Origin: Combretum micranthum
Lineage: Eukaryota > Streptophyta > Magnoliopsida > Myrtales > Combretaceae
DNA length: 64,000 nt
Reading direction: 5' to 3'
Assembly: GCA_024138025.1 (NCBI GenBank)
Contig: JAMXBD010003395.1
Span: 58,526 to 122,525 of the forward strand
The translations under genes and the position numbers were made by a program. Under the pieces are notes generated by a model. That model was not told the DNA's origin, ran no database searches, and saw nothing but the letters and a program-made list of their open reading frames with translations. Shown here in pieces: positions 48,000 through 60,200 of the stretch; the first letter of the stretch is position 1; every line of letters starts with the position of its first letter.

Positions 48000-49135
48000 G
48001 ATTAGTGTTTTAATATAATAGTAAAAACTTGTCAAACTGGACTTTTTTTGTGAAAAATTTTAACATCTCCATTTAATTATATGATATTATATTCAATCAC
48101 ATATCAACACCAAAATTTAGGTGCTTCATGCAATTTTTAAAAGCCAATTCATTTACAAAATTTACACTTTATGGACTAAATCTGCTTGTATCAACATTTC
48201 ATCATGTTAATTTTAGGTCTTACATGACTAAATGGACTTTCTTTATAAGCTTTAGAACCTTGTGGCTTAAAAAATCAAGCCATTTATCAAATTTATGCTT
48301 TATGGACTTAAATTCCCATAATGGGCTTGATACCCTTGACTTATTTCCAATTAAGCCTAATTTCAAAATATTCATGTCTATTACTTACTTCTAAGTATTA
48401 AATTATCTATTACATTCAAATATCCCTTCTCAGGCCCAAAAGTATTAAAATACACATAATTGGCCTAAATAGGAATTAGAGGATCCAATCGCCTAATTAA
48501 AGAGCTAAATTCATTCTATTGGACTTATATCATATTCATTAAGTCTAATATCCAATTTTATTCTAGTTGGACTTAATTTCACTACCAAAGTCCATTTCTA
48601 CATAATATATAAATTATATTCAGCTTAATTGTCAATTTTCTAAAGCTTATTACCTCAAATAGTGAAAGACTTGAATATATTCTTATTAGGCTTAATATAG
48701 GGATTCTCTAATATTTTAAATACTTAAGGTAATCATGGTTAAACAAATACAACAAAGAAATAAAAAAAAGTAACAACAACGAAAATAAATAAAACATCAA
48801 GAATGACACCCTAAAAAAATTAATAAAATTTGGTATTTGTCGTTATTAGAATTAAAAAAAATATCTTGTTACTACATATAGTTAATTATTTTAAAAACTA
48901 CCAATCTTATTATCGTATATATTGAAATCCGATAGGTATTGTACAATGTTAGCTGTGAAAGGGAAAAAGAATGGAATAGAATTGAAAATTCATGTTGATA
49001 GAACAGAGTTGGCATATAATTAGACTTTAATGGCTATCATAGCATAATAGAATTATTATTTATTTTTTTTCTTAACAAAAAAATAAAAAAAGCGTGGATA
49101 AATGATAAAAATATTAATTGCACTAATACCAAAAT
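48000..49135. other. AT-rich intergenic
   Basis: No gene recognised. A stretch near 48200-48660 repeats short ggactta/gcttaat words. Confidence 0.45.
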
Positions 49136-49143
49136 GTTGTTAC

Positions 49144-49587
49144 TAGAGTTAAAAATGAGTCGGATCAAGACGGTTAGTGCTAAGTTCGAATTCGAGTTCG
49201 ACTCGAAATTTAAAATTTCAAGTTTGATTTGAGTTAATAGAGCTTAATATTTTTAACTCGAGTTTAGTTTAAAATAAAACTATATAATCTTGAGTTCGAC
49301 TCGATTAAGCTTGTTTATGTTTAATTTATTAAAAAAAATAAATTATAATTAAATTAACATTGATACTTAAACTTGATTCGAATTCAATTAAAACTTATGC
49401 TCCACTCAGCTTGATTACACTTATGAACTAATCAAGTTGATTATAAAAAGTTTAAGTTCAGCTTGATAAACTATTAAAATTTGAGTTCAAGTTCAAGTTC
49501 GATTTGACTATCTTCAAATCAAACTCGAGTAAATATCGAATCAAACTTGAGTTTTTTGTGAACCGGATTTTTACATTTGCATCCATA
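49144..49587. mobile_element. hAT-type non-autonomous element
   Basis: 444 bp flanked by a perfect 8-bp duplication GTTGTTAC (49136-49143 and 49588-49595), the hAT signature. Ends are tagagttaaaaatgagtcgg and, from the right, tatggatgcaaatgtaaaaa. The inside is rich in actcgagt and ttcgagttcgactc words and has no ORF. Confidence 0.8.
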
Positions 49588-49595
49588 GTTGTTAC

Positions 49596-50095
49596 TCATA
49601 TTAATTTTTAGGAGTAGAGGTTATGTTCACTAGAGAACATTATTTCTCCAGTCTTTCCAAAAGTGTCAAATAAGATGGAATGATAGTGTTGATAGATTAA
49701 TGAGCTTGATGACATATATTTGACCACCTTGGTGATAAATGAATAGAGTATGCTCATTTTAGAAGTGGAATGGTTGAGTATTCATAAATTCTTGAGCCTT
49801 ATGACATCTATTCGACTACCTTTGTGATTAGTGAATAACATGGGTATGCACATTACAGAATCATACCAATGAACTTGCAATGTAGCCTAGATTAGTAACC
49901 TCTTTCATGAGTGCATGACATGCTTAAGAAAGGTTAGAAGCGATCAGATTAGTCCAACAATCTTTTCTTAAACCTATTAAGTTAAATATTACAGATCCAC
50001 TCCTTTTCCTTTTTTGAGCCACCCACAGACCCACTCTTATTCCTAAGATCTCCACCAATTGATGTTTCAAATTAACTCAACCATGGTTTGCACTA
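49596..50095. other. intergenic
   Basis: Contains a short direct repeat (tcttgatgacatatatttgaccacctt-like at about 49705 and 49795). No gene recognised. Confidence 0.4.
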
Positions 50096-50102
50096 TTTAA
50101 TA

Positions 50103-50144
50103 ATATATAGAAGGTTCATTGTCAACACTTCACCGATGTGGGAC
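50103..50144 (-). promoter_or_regulatory. USE + TATA-like motif pair (left)
   Basis: On the minus strand GTCCCACATCG (50134-50144) matches the plant upstream sequence element consensus RTCCCACATCG of snRNA genes, and ctatatat lies 23 nt downstream. Spacing in the low twenties is what Pol III-type plant snRNA genes use. No snRNA sequence follows, so a real gene is unsupported. Confidence 0.35.
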
Positions 50145-50445
50145 TCTATCTTCTTCTTTGTATCCTTACTCCAAACTCCATGTTCTTCTTCACCCAATCA
50201 CCTCTCCATTTTCTCTCTCAACTCACTCTCTCTCTATTAAATGCTTGATAGCGAACATTGATGACCTTCAATGGACAATCGACCTCCATCTTCGACCACA
50301 TCGACACAACCATCACCACCATGACAAGTCATACTTTCAATGTTGAACCATCAACCAAGAATGGCTTTTGGGTTACACAATTTGGTGGATGAGGTGGTAA
50401 TTTGAGGTGGTTGATGTCGTGTTAGTAGTGGTTTAGTGTTTTGGG

Positions 50446-50943
50446 TTGCAACATTTGGTGGATGAAGGCAATGCATTACAAAAGAGAGGAGACGATGATC
50501 ATGGAGACGAAAGAGAGGTGGTGAGCTTGTTTATTGGTGCTGATGATGAGGTTAGATTTGTTTCAACATTTGTATCACCGGGCATTGCAATTGAGGATGA
50601 AGAAGAGGAGATGCTAGGGGGAAGTGTCGAATCGGAGGTTTTGTTGAATGTTGATGATTTAGATGTAAGCCCAGGAATGAAAATTGGGGAAGAACCTTAT
50701 TTTAGGGATCATGACAATTTTATCTATACAGATTATGATATGCCAAAGGGAGAGCTTACCCTGGTGGGTAGGCCACTAGCTTCAAAATCTATCCTCAAGA
50801 TGATGAGGAAAAGAATGAGGGTCTTTGTTCTATTTTTAAGGATAGGTTTAGCATTGGAAAGAAGGCAATGCATTTATGTCGTGTTAATGGTGGTTTTAGA
50901 GAGAGAGATCGAAGAGAGAACAATGATGGTAATTTGTTTTTAG
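50446..50943 (+). CDS. hypothetical acidic ORF between the inverted repeats
   Basis: 165 codons. The N-terminal two thirds is strongly acidic (DDDHGDEREVV, IEDEEEEMLGG), and the middle, VSPGMKIGEEPYFRDHDNFI, looks protein-like. The last 55 residues read like frameshifted sequence. I recognise no domain. It might be part of a transposase or FAR1-like protein, but nothing visible proves that. It could be a relic exon of the element bounded by the inverted repeats. Confidence 0.25.
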   Translation: MQHLVDEGNALQKRGDDDHGDEREVVSLFIGADDEVRFVSTFVSPGIAIEDEEEEMLGGSVESEVLLNVDDLDVSPGMKIGEEPYFRDHDNFIYTDYDMPKGELTLVGRPLASKSILKMMRKRMRVFVLFLRIGLALERRQCIYVVLMVVLEREIEERTMMVICF

Positions 50944-50976
50944 GTCCAATCTCAGATGAAGGAGGATGTTGCTATT

Positions 50977-51018
50977 GTCCCACATTGCTAATTCGTCAAC
51001 AAAACCTTCTATTTATAA
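50977..51018 (+). promoter_or_regulatory. USE + TATA-like motif pair (right)
   Basis: GTCCCACATTG (50977-50987, one base off the USE consensus) with TATTTATAA starting 22 nt later. Downstream sequence is not a recognisable snRNA. Confidence 0.3.
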
Positions 51019-51030
51019 TGTGCAATTAGA

Positions 51031-52990
51031 TACATCTATAGCAAAAAGAAGTAAAAGCTAGAGAATAATGGGTTAAAGTGTTGCCTTGGAAGGCTTGAGG
51101 TTAATATGCTTACGTGAGCTTTTGAAGCTCATCAAGTGTAAATTCTTTTGAAAGGTAAGATAATAAAACAAGATAAAAAAATTTAAAAAAGAAATAAAAA
51201 TTTATAAATATGCCACGTAAAAAATAAAATATGATAAAAAATGATAAAAATTGTCACGTTAGATGACATGTGTTATGTCATGATTAGTTCATACTCGAAA
51301 ATCCAAGTACCAAATTCGACGTTAAACTCATTATTTATTGTCGGTTGGCATTGCATTAGGCAATGAGGAACAATTGGGCAAGCTAATTCGTATTTGCTTT
51401 ATTATTATTATTATTATTATTTTCACTATGAAACTTTTATGAGTTTGCAGAGAGTTTGTGAGATAAATTTGAGTAGCAATTTGATTTTGTTGGATGGACA
51501 CATAATTAATTCTTTTGTGATATACATATATATACAATTATGACCTATTTGTTAAATTTTTTGTAAACTTAAAATCTTATACAAAATTGTAAGAGTGCAA
51601 AATTAAATAATGGATTTGTATTCGTAAAATGATACACTTTAAAACAAATAAGTATTGATGAAATCCGTTGGAACAAAACCAAACCATTTTGATATTCAAT
51701 TTACTTATGTTTAACTCTTGGGCTGAGTCAAATCAAATCATCATCATTTCAAGCGTGTATAATTCTTTACCTTACATTTATGCGTTGCTTGGTCACAAGT
51801 TCAATAAAACACAATTTGGTTTTGCTTTTAAGGAGCGCTGGATGGGGGACGTTGGGGGAAGAAGTAAAAGAAAAAGAAAAACATGTCAAAATCACTCCAT
51901 AAAATTTTGGATTTTATTAATTTTATAACCTAATTTCGACGATATCGATCTATTCGAACTTTTTTCTTATGAAACTTACTATCCCTCCTCTCATGGTAAT
52001 TTAATTGATGAATACATCTTTATTACTTTTATAGGCAAGTGGAAAGTTTCACAATGAATTAGGAAATAAGATATCATTAGTATTATTATTTTATCATGTA
52101 ATAATAAAAGGCAAGTTTTGTAGTCCTGTCTTGTCATATTTTTTGCAATAACATATTTTTTTTTTCTATAAATTTTTTAATCCTAGCTCATGCATGTAAT
52201 TAGCTTTCTGTTGTAGATATGCGTATCTTACACTAAGTCCAAGCGAAACAGAATGTTAATTTTTCTACACTTTATTAAAGTTATAAATAATGAGAATATT
52301 GACTATTTATAGACACTCAAATTTGACAACTGTTAGATCACGAGCTTGATATATCATACCATAGATTTTCATTTTTGGACACAAGCTTAGAGATTCGCTA
52401 AATAATAATAAAATATATATATATATATATTTTTTTTTTTTTTCTGAACTCCGAACATGGGGGGTGAAGGGAAGGGGCAAGATGGAAATCCAAATTTTAT
52501 TGATAGAATTAAAAAATACAGGAAAAGAAATCATATAATCCCAACTTCTTAAAGATTATAAAATATAAGGGATCTCCGTAAAGATATATAAACAAAGGAG
52601 TACTACTATTCATATAAAATAGTCAATGCAGAATATAATTATTAGGGTAGTATTATTACCCCACAAGAGGACATGTCATAAACAACTGGAAAACCTATAA
52701 TTTGTGCAACAGAGGAAAACTCTTATTATGAAAATCTTAGTGCCATTGGATAAGTAATTGCTAAAGATAAAAGGAAGAACAACTGCTATACAACCAAAAC
52801 AAATAGGAAGAAAAAACCAGATAACACTACTACCCATACAACAAGAGACAATCTATTAAATTGATATGATAAGAAAGTTTCCAAAACTTGTCTTATCCTT
52901 TAAAAAAAAAAAAAAAAAAACCTTTTGAATTTTCATCAAGAGAACATATTTTATCATCGTTTGGAAGTCTGGTTACGCATCTTTTTTTTT
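51031..52990. other. AT-rich intergenic
   Basis: Contains an (ATT)n tract (about 51400-51420), an (AT)n/T-run (about 52413-52443) and A/T homopolymers near 52900-53000. The block 52240-52370 is repeated at about 53630-53760. No gene recognised. Confidence 0.45.
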
Positions 52991-53099
52991 TTTTTTTTCT
53001 TTTGACAAGCCAATCACCAATAGTATTTTATCATCAAGCCAAATAATTGAGCTTTGCTCAAACAGTCAAATAACTTTTCTTTTGCTTTCATAACACGTC

Positions 53100-54125
53100 T
53101 CGGAAAAAGAGGTTGATACGAATTGATGATCAGGTTCCGTAATTCTTTTTCTAAAACTACAAAATCAATTTTTCTCAAATCATCCTAATAATGTGAAACG
53201 AAATTGCTGACCCTGGTGACAATCCAAACAAAATCAAGTTTGCATGTGTAATTTTTTTTTTTATGATAAAAAATTTCATAATGGCTTCAACTCGATCACC
53301 ATCACAAGAAACACAGTGATCATTCCCTCCATCATTGCAGGAAAATCGACCAAGACAACGCCATATCCTTATATTGTTGATAATAATCGATCCATAACCA
53401 TAGGTACAAGAAAGAAACCTTTATCTACTATAAGAATCGATTCCCTAACTACTGGAGGTCATGGATTGAAGCCTTATCAACTGAGCTAACCTCTGCTGGT
53501 TATGAGTAATTATTTCAAAATTAATATTTTCTTGCTTGGTGTTCCCAAATTTGTATATGCATATCACATATACAATATTTATAATATATATTAAATTGGT
53601 ATAAGCTTAACTATCTCCGTGGTCAAATGTCCAAGTAAAACAAAATGTTAATTTTTTTCTACTCTTTACTAAAGTTACAAATGATGAGAAATAGTTGAGT
53701 ATTTATAGATACTTAAATTTGACAATAATTATTAGATCATCTAAATGATAACTTATAAGTTGAAATAAACTTATTTAATAGCTCATGAGCTTGATACGAG
53801 CTAAGCCAATTGTTTTTCTCTTACATGCAAAATAATCCTATCAAAGAGAGTTTGATTTAGATAACGATATGATCCAACAATCCTTATTTCAAATCTAATA
53901 AGTCAAATTTCTTCAAATAATCTCAATAATATGAAACAAAATTATTGATTCTAGTCACTTAACACAAAATAAATGGACAATTAATTAATTAGTTCACATT
54001 AATAATTCTTTCTAAATTAATGCTTTCTTACTTGGTGTTCCCAAATTTTTACATGCATTGTATATGTAGTATTTGTAACAAATATTAAAGTCGTATAAGC
54101 TTAACTCTCTCCTTGGTCAAATTGG
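53100..54125 (+). repeat. duplicated non-coding block upstream of MLO
   Basis: Parts around 53145-53250 and 53508-53632 recur in order at about 53890-53965 and 53995-54122. Shared strings include ttgcttggtgttcccaaat/ttacttggtgttcccaaat and ataagcttaact. The first copy is interrupted by the SINE-like insert, the second is not. Confidence 0.6.
53252..53505 (-). mobile_element. tRNA-derived SINE-like element
   Basis: Read on the minus strand, the head has an A-box-like TTAGCTCAGTTGATAAGG (53472-53489) and a B-box-like GGAATCGATTC (53434-53444) at tRNA-like spacing. An unrelated body and an A-run at the end (53252-53262) follow. Flanks share gtaatt-type sequence. The paralogous block at 53.9-54.1 kb lacks the insert. 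About 254 bp, as expected for plant SINEs. Confidence 0.5.
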
Positions 54126-54413
54126 GAGTAGATGGCAATTGATTTTATGCTTGTAAAGACAAAGGAGGGAAAGAAAATAAAAAATAAAAGCCAAGAATTT
54201 GATGAATTTACAACGTTTTCAATGAAACTGCTGACTCCATCTCCGAACTTCATATTTTAAGAGGCAATAATTCAGGTAAAAGCCATGAGGCACGAAGGCT
54301 AATCCTTAATTATCTAAGACATCATACGTCATACGTGTAGCTTAAAATATAGTACCTACACAAATATATATTAATTTAAAGCCAACTAGTTCAGCTTGCC
54401 CGTTGCAAACATC

Positions 54414-54421
54414 TATAAATA
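54414..54421 (+). promoter_or_regulatory. TATA box of the MLO-like gene
   Basis: TATAAATA lies 63-70 nt upstream of the ATG at 54484, which leaves room for a short leader with a (GA)n tract (about 54461-54480). Confidence 0.6.
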
Positions 54422-54483
54422 CTCTTCCTCATGAAAACCAAAGTCAAGCAATCGATCGATCGAGAGAGAGAGAGAGAGAAAGA

Positions 54484-57177
54484 ATGGCTGGTCAAGGAGA
54501 AGGTCGATCTTTGGAAGAGACACCAACATGGGCAATCTCTATTTTTTGCTTCTTCTTCCTTATCATGTCTTCCTTAATTGAAGGCGGACTTCACCACTTA
54601 GCCGAGGTACACATGATCTCGATCCTCACCTTTTTCATGACCAGCTAATTTGTACGGATGACTCTACTTCTTCTTCTTTTTTTTTTTTTTTTTTTTTTGG
54701 GAATGATTATATTGATTTTTATCCATGTTTGAATGATATACGAGATGATAGGCAGAATGGTTTTATCTTCTTTGGTGATTTCGATTGTGTTAAGCTCTTG
54801 GACTTTCTTTCAAAGTTTTTGCGAGTCTCGTTTTTGCTTACATAACGCTTTTTATTTTTTATTAAAAAGATAAAAATATTCACAAAAGAACTTCAAAATC
54901 TTAAAAAATTAAAGATTAAGGTCTATTTGTTTCATCATAACCTGACCATTTTGATATCATAATTTTGTCATTTTCAAATAAATATTTATCAAGAAACAGA
55001 TAATGATGAAAAACTGATAGTTTTCCTCGTAAATTTACCAGATATATACGACAAAGATATAGATTGAATATACAAATAAAAATCTGACAATCCAAACAAA
55101 CACTTATAGCTCGTTCACTTGGCATGAGTAGTTATCCATTCCTTCATCGTTCTATATAAAACTGCAATTACGGTGTTTACTTGAAGAAATGATAATTTAT
55201 GTCTCCACACCTATGAATTGCCATTCGATATTTTTTTTTTCTAACTTTATCATAAATACCCTATATCTTAAAAATATCATCTATGCAATTATCATCTTTA
55301 CGTAATAAAGATAAGGGATTGTACAGATATTTTATTTTTTACTTTAATAATTAATTATTTTATTTTTTATATCAAGTGAATATTGTAATAGCCATTACAA
55401 TCTTATTACATTCTTATTGAATTGGAATTTCATTCCTCCTTACACTAGGCAGTGAGCTGTTAATATATTTAGGTATTGCGGGTTGCATATGTATGTGATT
55501 TTGTCCTTGTCTTTTATCTCAGTTTCTGAAGAGAAGACGGCGAAAGTCCCTGAGAAAAGCACTAGACAAGATCAAAATAGGTGTGTGTGAGTAAATACCA
55601 CCGCAATGTAACAGTTCTTCTCAATTATATAAGTATATTATCCGTACTAGTTCTATGAACATGTGTACAACATCAATTTCACATTGCAACAAAAGTACTT
55701 AGTGTATTTATTCTTTTTCTTTTCCCCTTGGTGTTTGGGACCAAAATCCTGTCATTGAATACGATTAGATAACATAGTACATACACATAGACTAATGAAT
55801 ATAACAATATTTTATTTTTAAAACTAAAATTTGTAATATTTTTTTTCATGCATATGTATAGAGATGATGCAGATGGGTTTCATATCGCTACTTCTGACAG
55901 TATCGCAACTGCCCCTTTCCAGAATATGTGTAAGCGAGCCAGTGGCAACCTCGTTTTGCCCATGCAAACATCCAGTGGAAAAATGCCGGCGCCTGCAGTT
56001 TCCTCCGCGACAACATCCCAAGGTTTAGGATTAACCTCAAGCGCAACCCTTTCATCAATCGACTCCGAGGAAGAAGAAGACTCGTTTTGTAAGGCAAAAG
56101 TAAGTGAATATTTGACCCAGAATATAATAAATATCGCATTTGTGAGTGGCCAGCATCTTGGTACGGTTTCATTAAGTTGATCTTCATAAATAAAAGTGGT
56201 TTCAGATGACATCTGCAAGGTTTGTCCACTCCGTACGCATAGGAATAAAAAAATTATAAATAAACCTACATAACATAACAATAATGTAATTTAACGAATA
56301 TGGCCGGAGATAAACATCATTACGGGCAGTTCTAGATCAAAAACCAGCCTGACTCGTCTTCAGCGATTTTTATACTAAAAAATCTCATGAAAAGCGAGTC
56401 TGATTCAGCTAAAGACCCACTAGTTTTAGCAGGTTTTGGCAGTTTCACCCCAATACAGCTTGATCCAGCGGTTCCTACAATTCCACACCATAAAAATTTT
56501 AAAAATAAAAAGAAAAAGGGAAAAAAATTATAAGTTAATTGCAATTAAAAAATAAATATTTAAATTATTTTCATGTCAGAAGTCAAAATTTATTTCTTAT
56601 TTACAATATTAATGTATTATTAGCAATATAAATAATAAATATACTTGATATAATGTGTTGTTGTATTTATATAGACTTCTAACCTAAGTGAACTTTTCTT
56701 TCTTAACAATATGGGATTTGTTTTTATATCTGTGGAAATTTGTTGTATCTTAGATATTTTATAATTTCATATTACTAACATAGCAACTAAAAGTGTAAGT
56801 AACTATATATAAATAAATGCACAATTGTAAAATTTTTTTTAACTAATGGATTATAAACAATTAAACCAAATGATATTTCAAGTTAAAAGTTTGTTTTGTA
56901 TTTTTTCTTATTTAAATTAAGTAAAATTATTTAATTAATTTTTCTAGATATTCAATTAGATATCTGAATTATGAAATTTATTAATTTAATACATGCAATT
57001 TAATACTTGAAATGACTTTTCGTGCATGCCAACAGTATACCTGTGAAGTTTTTTTTAGATACTAAATTGATTAATTTTAAAGTTTTTTATGAAGTAAATT
57101 GATCGATTTTTAAAATTTTTTAGGTATCTAATTGCATATTTTATCAAACTCATGTATAATTCGTAATATTATCACTC

Positions 57178-57212
<35 letters not shown>

Positions 57213-60200
57213 GCAAACTATGAAGTACATACATATAACATAGTAGAGACACGAGAAAAATAAAAAAAAATAAAAAGACAGATATAAAACCAAATTGGAA
57301 GATCATTTTGTATTTTGTGAAGACGTTTAGAAAAAATAAAGAATAATTGTGGCTAAAGAAATCAAAATAAACCCTATCGTTCACCTAAAAATGTCGCACG
57401 ATATTGGAAGGGCCAAGGGCCGAAAAACTTCATGACTACTTACCTTTTAGGTATCTCTTTTTTCAGGAATAAACTCTTTTGTTAAAAAAAATAATAATAT
57501 AATCTTAAATATGATATTTCTTAAAGTGTTTGATTGTGTTTTACAAAACGATGTAGGTAATCGTGCTTGAAATTAATATAATGTGAGACATAGAATACTA
57601 TGTAAATAAAATATTATTTACTATGGAGAGTGTAATGACAAATGACTTCATAATTTAGAAAATATATGTGGTTTTTCCTAAAAAAATATTAAATTTTCCC
57701 ATAAACAAAAAAAGATATCTTCCTGGTTTTTAGCATGATAAACAAATAAAAAGAGAGAAAATGCTTTCTTGAAATATTTTTTTTTTCCAATATAAATATG
57801 CTCTTGATAACTAGTTTTTTTTTTTTTTTTTTGGCCAATCTCTTGATAACTAGTTGTAACATCTTGTTTAACTTTAATCTACAAAACAAGCTAAATACAT
57901 ACATGTACATCACAAATTTGATAACTACCTTTAGGTATCAATCTCATACTAGAAATCATATGATCATAATTGCAAAAATTAATGGCTTAAAATAGTCAAA
58001 GTCAGCATAAAAAAAAGCAAAAAGAAATACACTCCTAGGATTTAATAAAAATAAATTTAAATGATATATTGCTAAATTATAAATACATTAAAAGAACATA
58101 GACTTGTCTTAGAGAATATTACATGTATAATATAGTTTTTTAAAAACAATTATACAAAACCAAATTGTGAACAAGTTTATATATATAGTGTCGTTGTATC
58201 GCATCTTCAAAGTGCGAAATAATTTTTTTTTTAAAATTACACTGACCATGCGAAACTTATGTAATTATTAAACATATATCGCATGATCAACATGCGATAC
58301 ATAGTTAGACTTATATCGCATGTTAGTTATGCGGTACATCTATTTTCATAAGTTTGTCCGAGTAGGTTGCTATATCGCATGTTAGAAATGCGATATTTGT
58401 ATAAATTCTTGTATTACATCTTCAACATGCGATATAACAATAGTAATTTTTTCTCCAATTTGTATTTGTGTAATTTTCTTTTTCCTCAAAAACATTAGAC
58501 ATGTCTTTCACCCACTTGTCTTATAAAACTTCAATTTATTTTCTATTTATGGGTTTTTAGCTAATTTTCTATTTCATGTTCATAATATATAACAGACTAA
58601 CAGTTAGCATTTTTTTCATATGTTTTTAAGAAATAAAATATACCAAGTGCTCGTCTAATTTATTTATTTATTCACAGGGACTGGTTACTTTAATTTCAAG
58701 CCAAGGAATTATGCAGCTACATCTCTTCATTCCGGTGTTAGCCGTTTGTCACATTCTATATTGCGTTGTCACCATGTGCCTTGGAATTGCAAAGGTAATT
58801 TATCAAACACGAATTTGATAAAAAATAATTTTTTAATACCAAGTAATACTTGCATCAATGTAATTTTTAGAAAAGTCTAAAATAGCGAATTTAATTCACT
58901 GAGAAGGAAATGGCCTAAAAGAATTCATTGAAAAAATTATCAGATGGCAAAATGGAATGCTTGGGAGGAGGAGACAAGAACTCTAGAGTATCAAATAGCT
59001 CATGGTATTGGGATTTTTAAACTATCATTTGCTTTATTATACCCTTGCGAGTAACAAATATCTAATAATGTTGTAATATTGCGTAGTAAAATTGTAAACA
59101 AGTTGAATTGAGACGATACAGTATCAAGTTCAAACTCGATTCAAATTAAATACTTGAAACTCGAGCTCGATTCAAACTCAATCGAGGTTTAATTTTCAAG
59201 CTCCATGTTGACTCGAATTGATTTTCAATAAACTCGAATTTCACTTAATTAGCCTCATTGTTTCAATCAAAATCAATTAACAAAGAAAAAGTATGGATTT
59301 AAGAATGTAATAGATTTTTAGTTTACTTGGTCTTAAATATAACAAATGTGGATCATTAGATATAATAATAAACCATGATATGAAGATAGGCTTTAAAATT
59401 GAAAAAAAAACCACAAATTTAATAATTCTCATATAAAAATAAAAAGAATTCAAATAGACTCATGAGTTTTTTGAATTGGAGTTTTTTAAAATTCAAAGCA
59501 CGAATTTAATAACTATAAACTTGAATCTGAAAAGATTGCAATAGGTCGAATTTGAGTTATCAGTGAACCAAACTCGAGTAATTCATGAATAGTCTTGATT
59601 CAGTTACACCCTATAGGATTATTATATGTTTGTGTAAATTCCTGTTGGATCGAGAACATTTCAGCAAGAAGTTCTCTTTACAGATCCAAGGAGGTTCAGG
59701 CTCGTCCGCCAAACATCTTTTGGGAGACGGCATTTGAAATTTTGGAGCAAACATCCGCTTCTGCTTTGGCCTGTAAGTAGCACATTATGATGGACATTAA
59801 CTTAGTCAAAAAAACTTGTTTTATATATATATATATATATATATGTTTGATTTTTTTTATAATGTACTTCAAATGGGACAATATTTTCCCAATTTGTGCA
59901 TCTTGATGATGAACCCTGCTTCCTTTATGTTTTTGTTCAAGGCTTGTTTCTTCCGGCAGTTCAGGGGATCAATATCAAAAGCTGATTATTTCACACTTCG
60001 AAATGGGTTCATTGTGGTAAGTGGGTTGCCAATATTGTAAGTTGAAAAGCAGTTGATTTGATGTGTACTAAAAAGAATTATATTATATTTCTCAAAAAGA
60101 TGCTTCCAAAAGCACTTTTAAGTTCAAGTATAATCTTGGCAGCGGTAATTGCACATTTCATGATGAAAAGATCAATGCATCGGAAATGTATTAACTTTAT

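Larger units (their letters stand above)
50095..51030. repeat. inverted-repeat unit with snRNA-promoter-like ends
   Basis: The left end (50095-50144, read on minus) and right end (50977-51027, read on plus) are diverged inverted copies of about 50 bp. They share gtcccacat, cgt/tgtcaaca, aaccttctat and tgtgcaa. Each has GTCCCACAT(C/T)G followed 22-23 nt later by a TATA-like tract. Confidence 0.5.
56100..58677 (+). other. MLO intron 3 (2.6 kb)
   Basis: The largest intron. It contains a truncated hAT-like copy (56311-56945), a (TAA)n tract (about 57178-57211), T-runs, and the palindrome array at 58197-58437. ORFs inside it on the minus strand are not supported. Confidence 0.8.

Noticed and set aside
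50119..50346. ORF beginning at the left snRNA-promoter-like motif
   Set aside because: The peptide is low-complexity (Ser, then His runs) and antisense to the promoter-like motif. No domain.
53434..53489. tRNA gene on the minus strand
   Set aside because: A-box and B-box-like strings are present, but I could not fold an acceptor stem or a full cloverleaf, and a non-tRNA body with an A-run follows. A SINE head fits better.
55880..56281. Minus-strand ORFs over MLO exon 3 (up to 133 codons)
   Set aside because: They are antisense shadows of the MLO exon. The plus strand has clear family similarity and splice sites.
58197..58437. CRISPR-like array
   Set aside because: This is nuclear plant DNA. 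The units are imperfect palindromes with irregular spacing and no cas genes.
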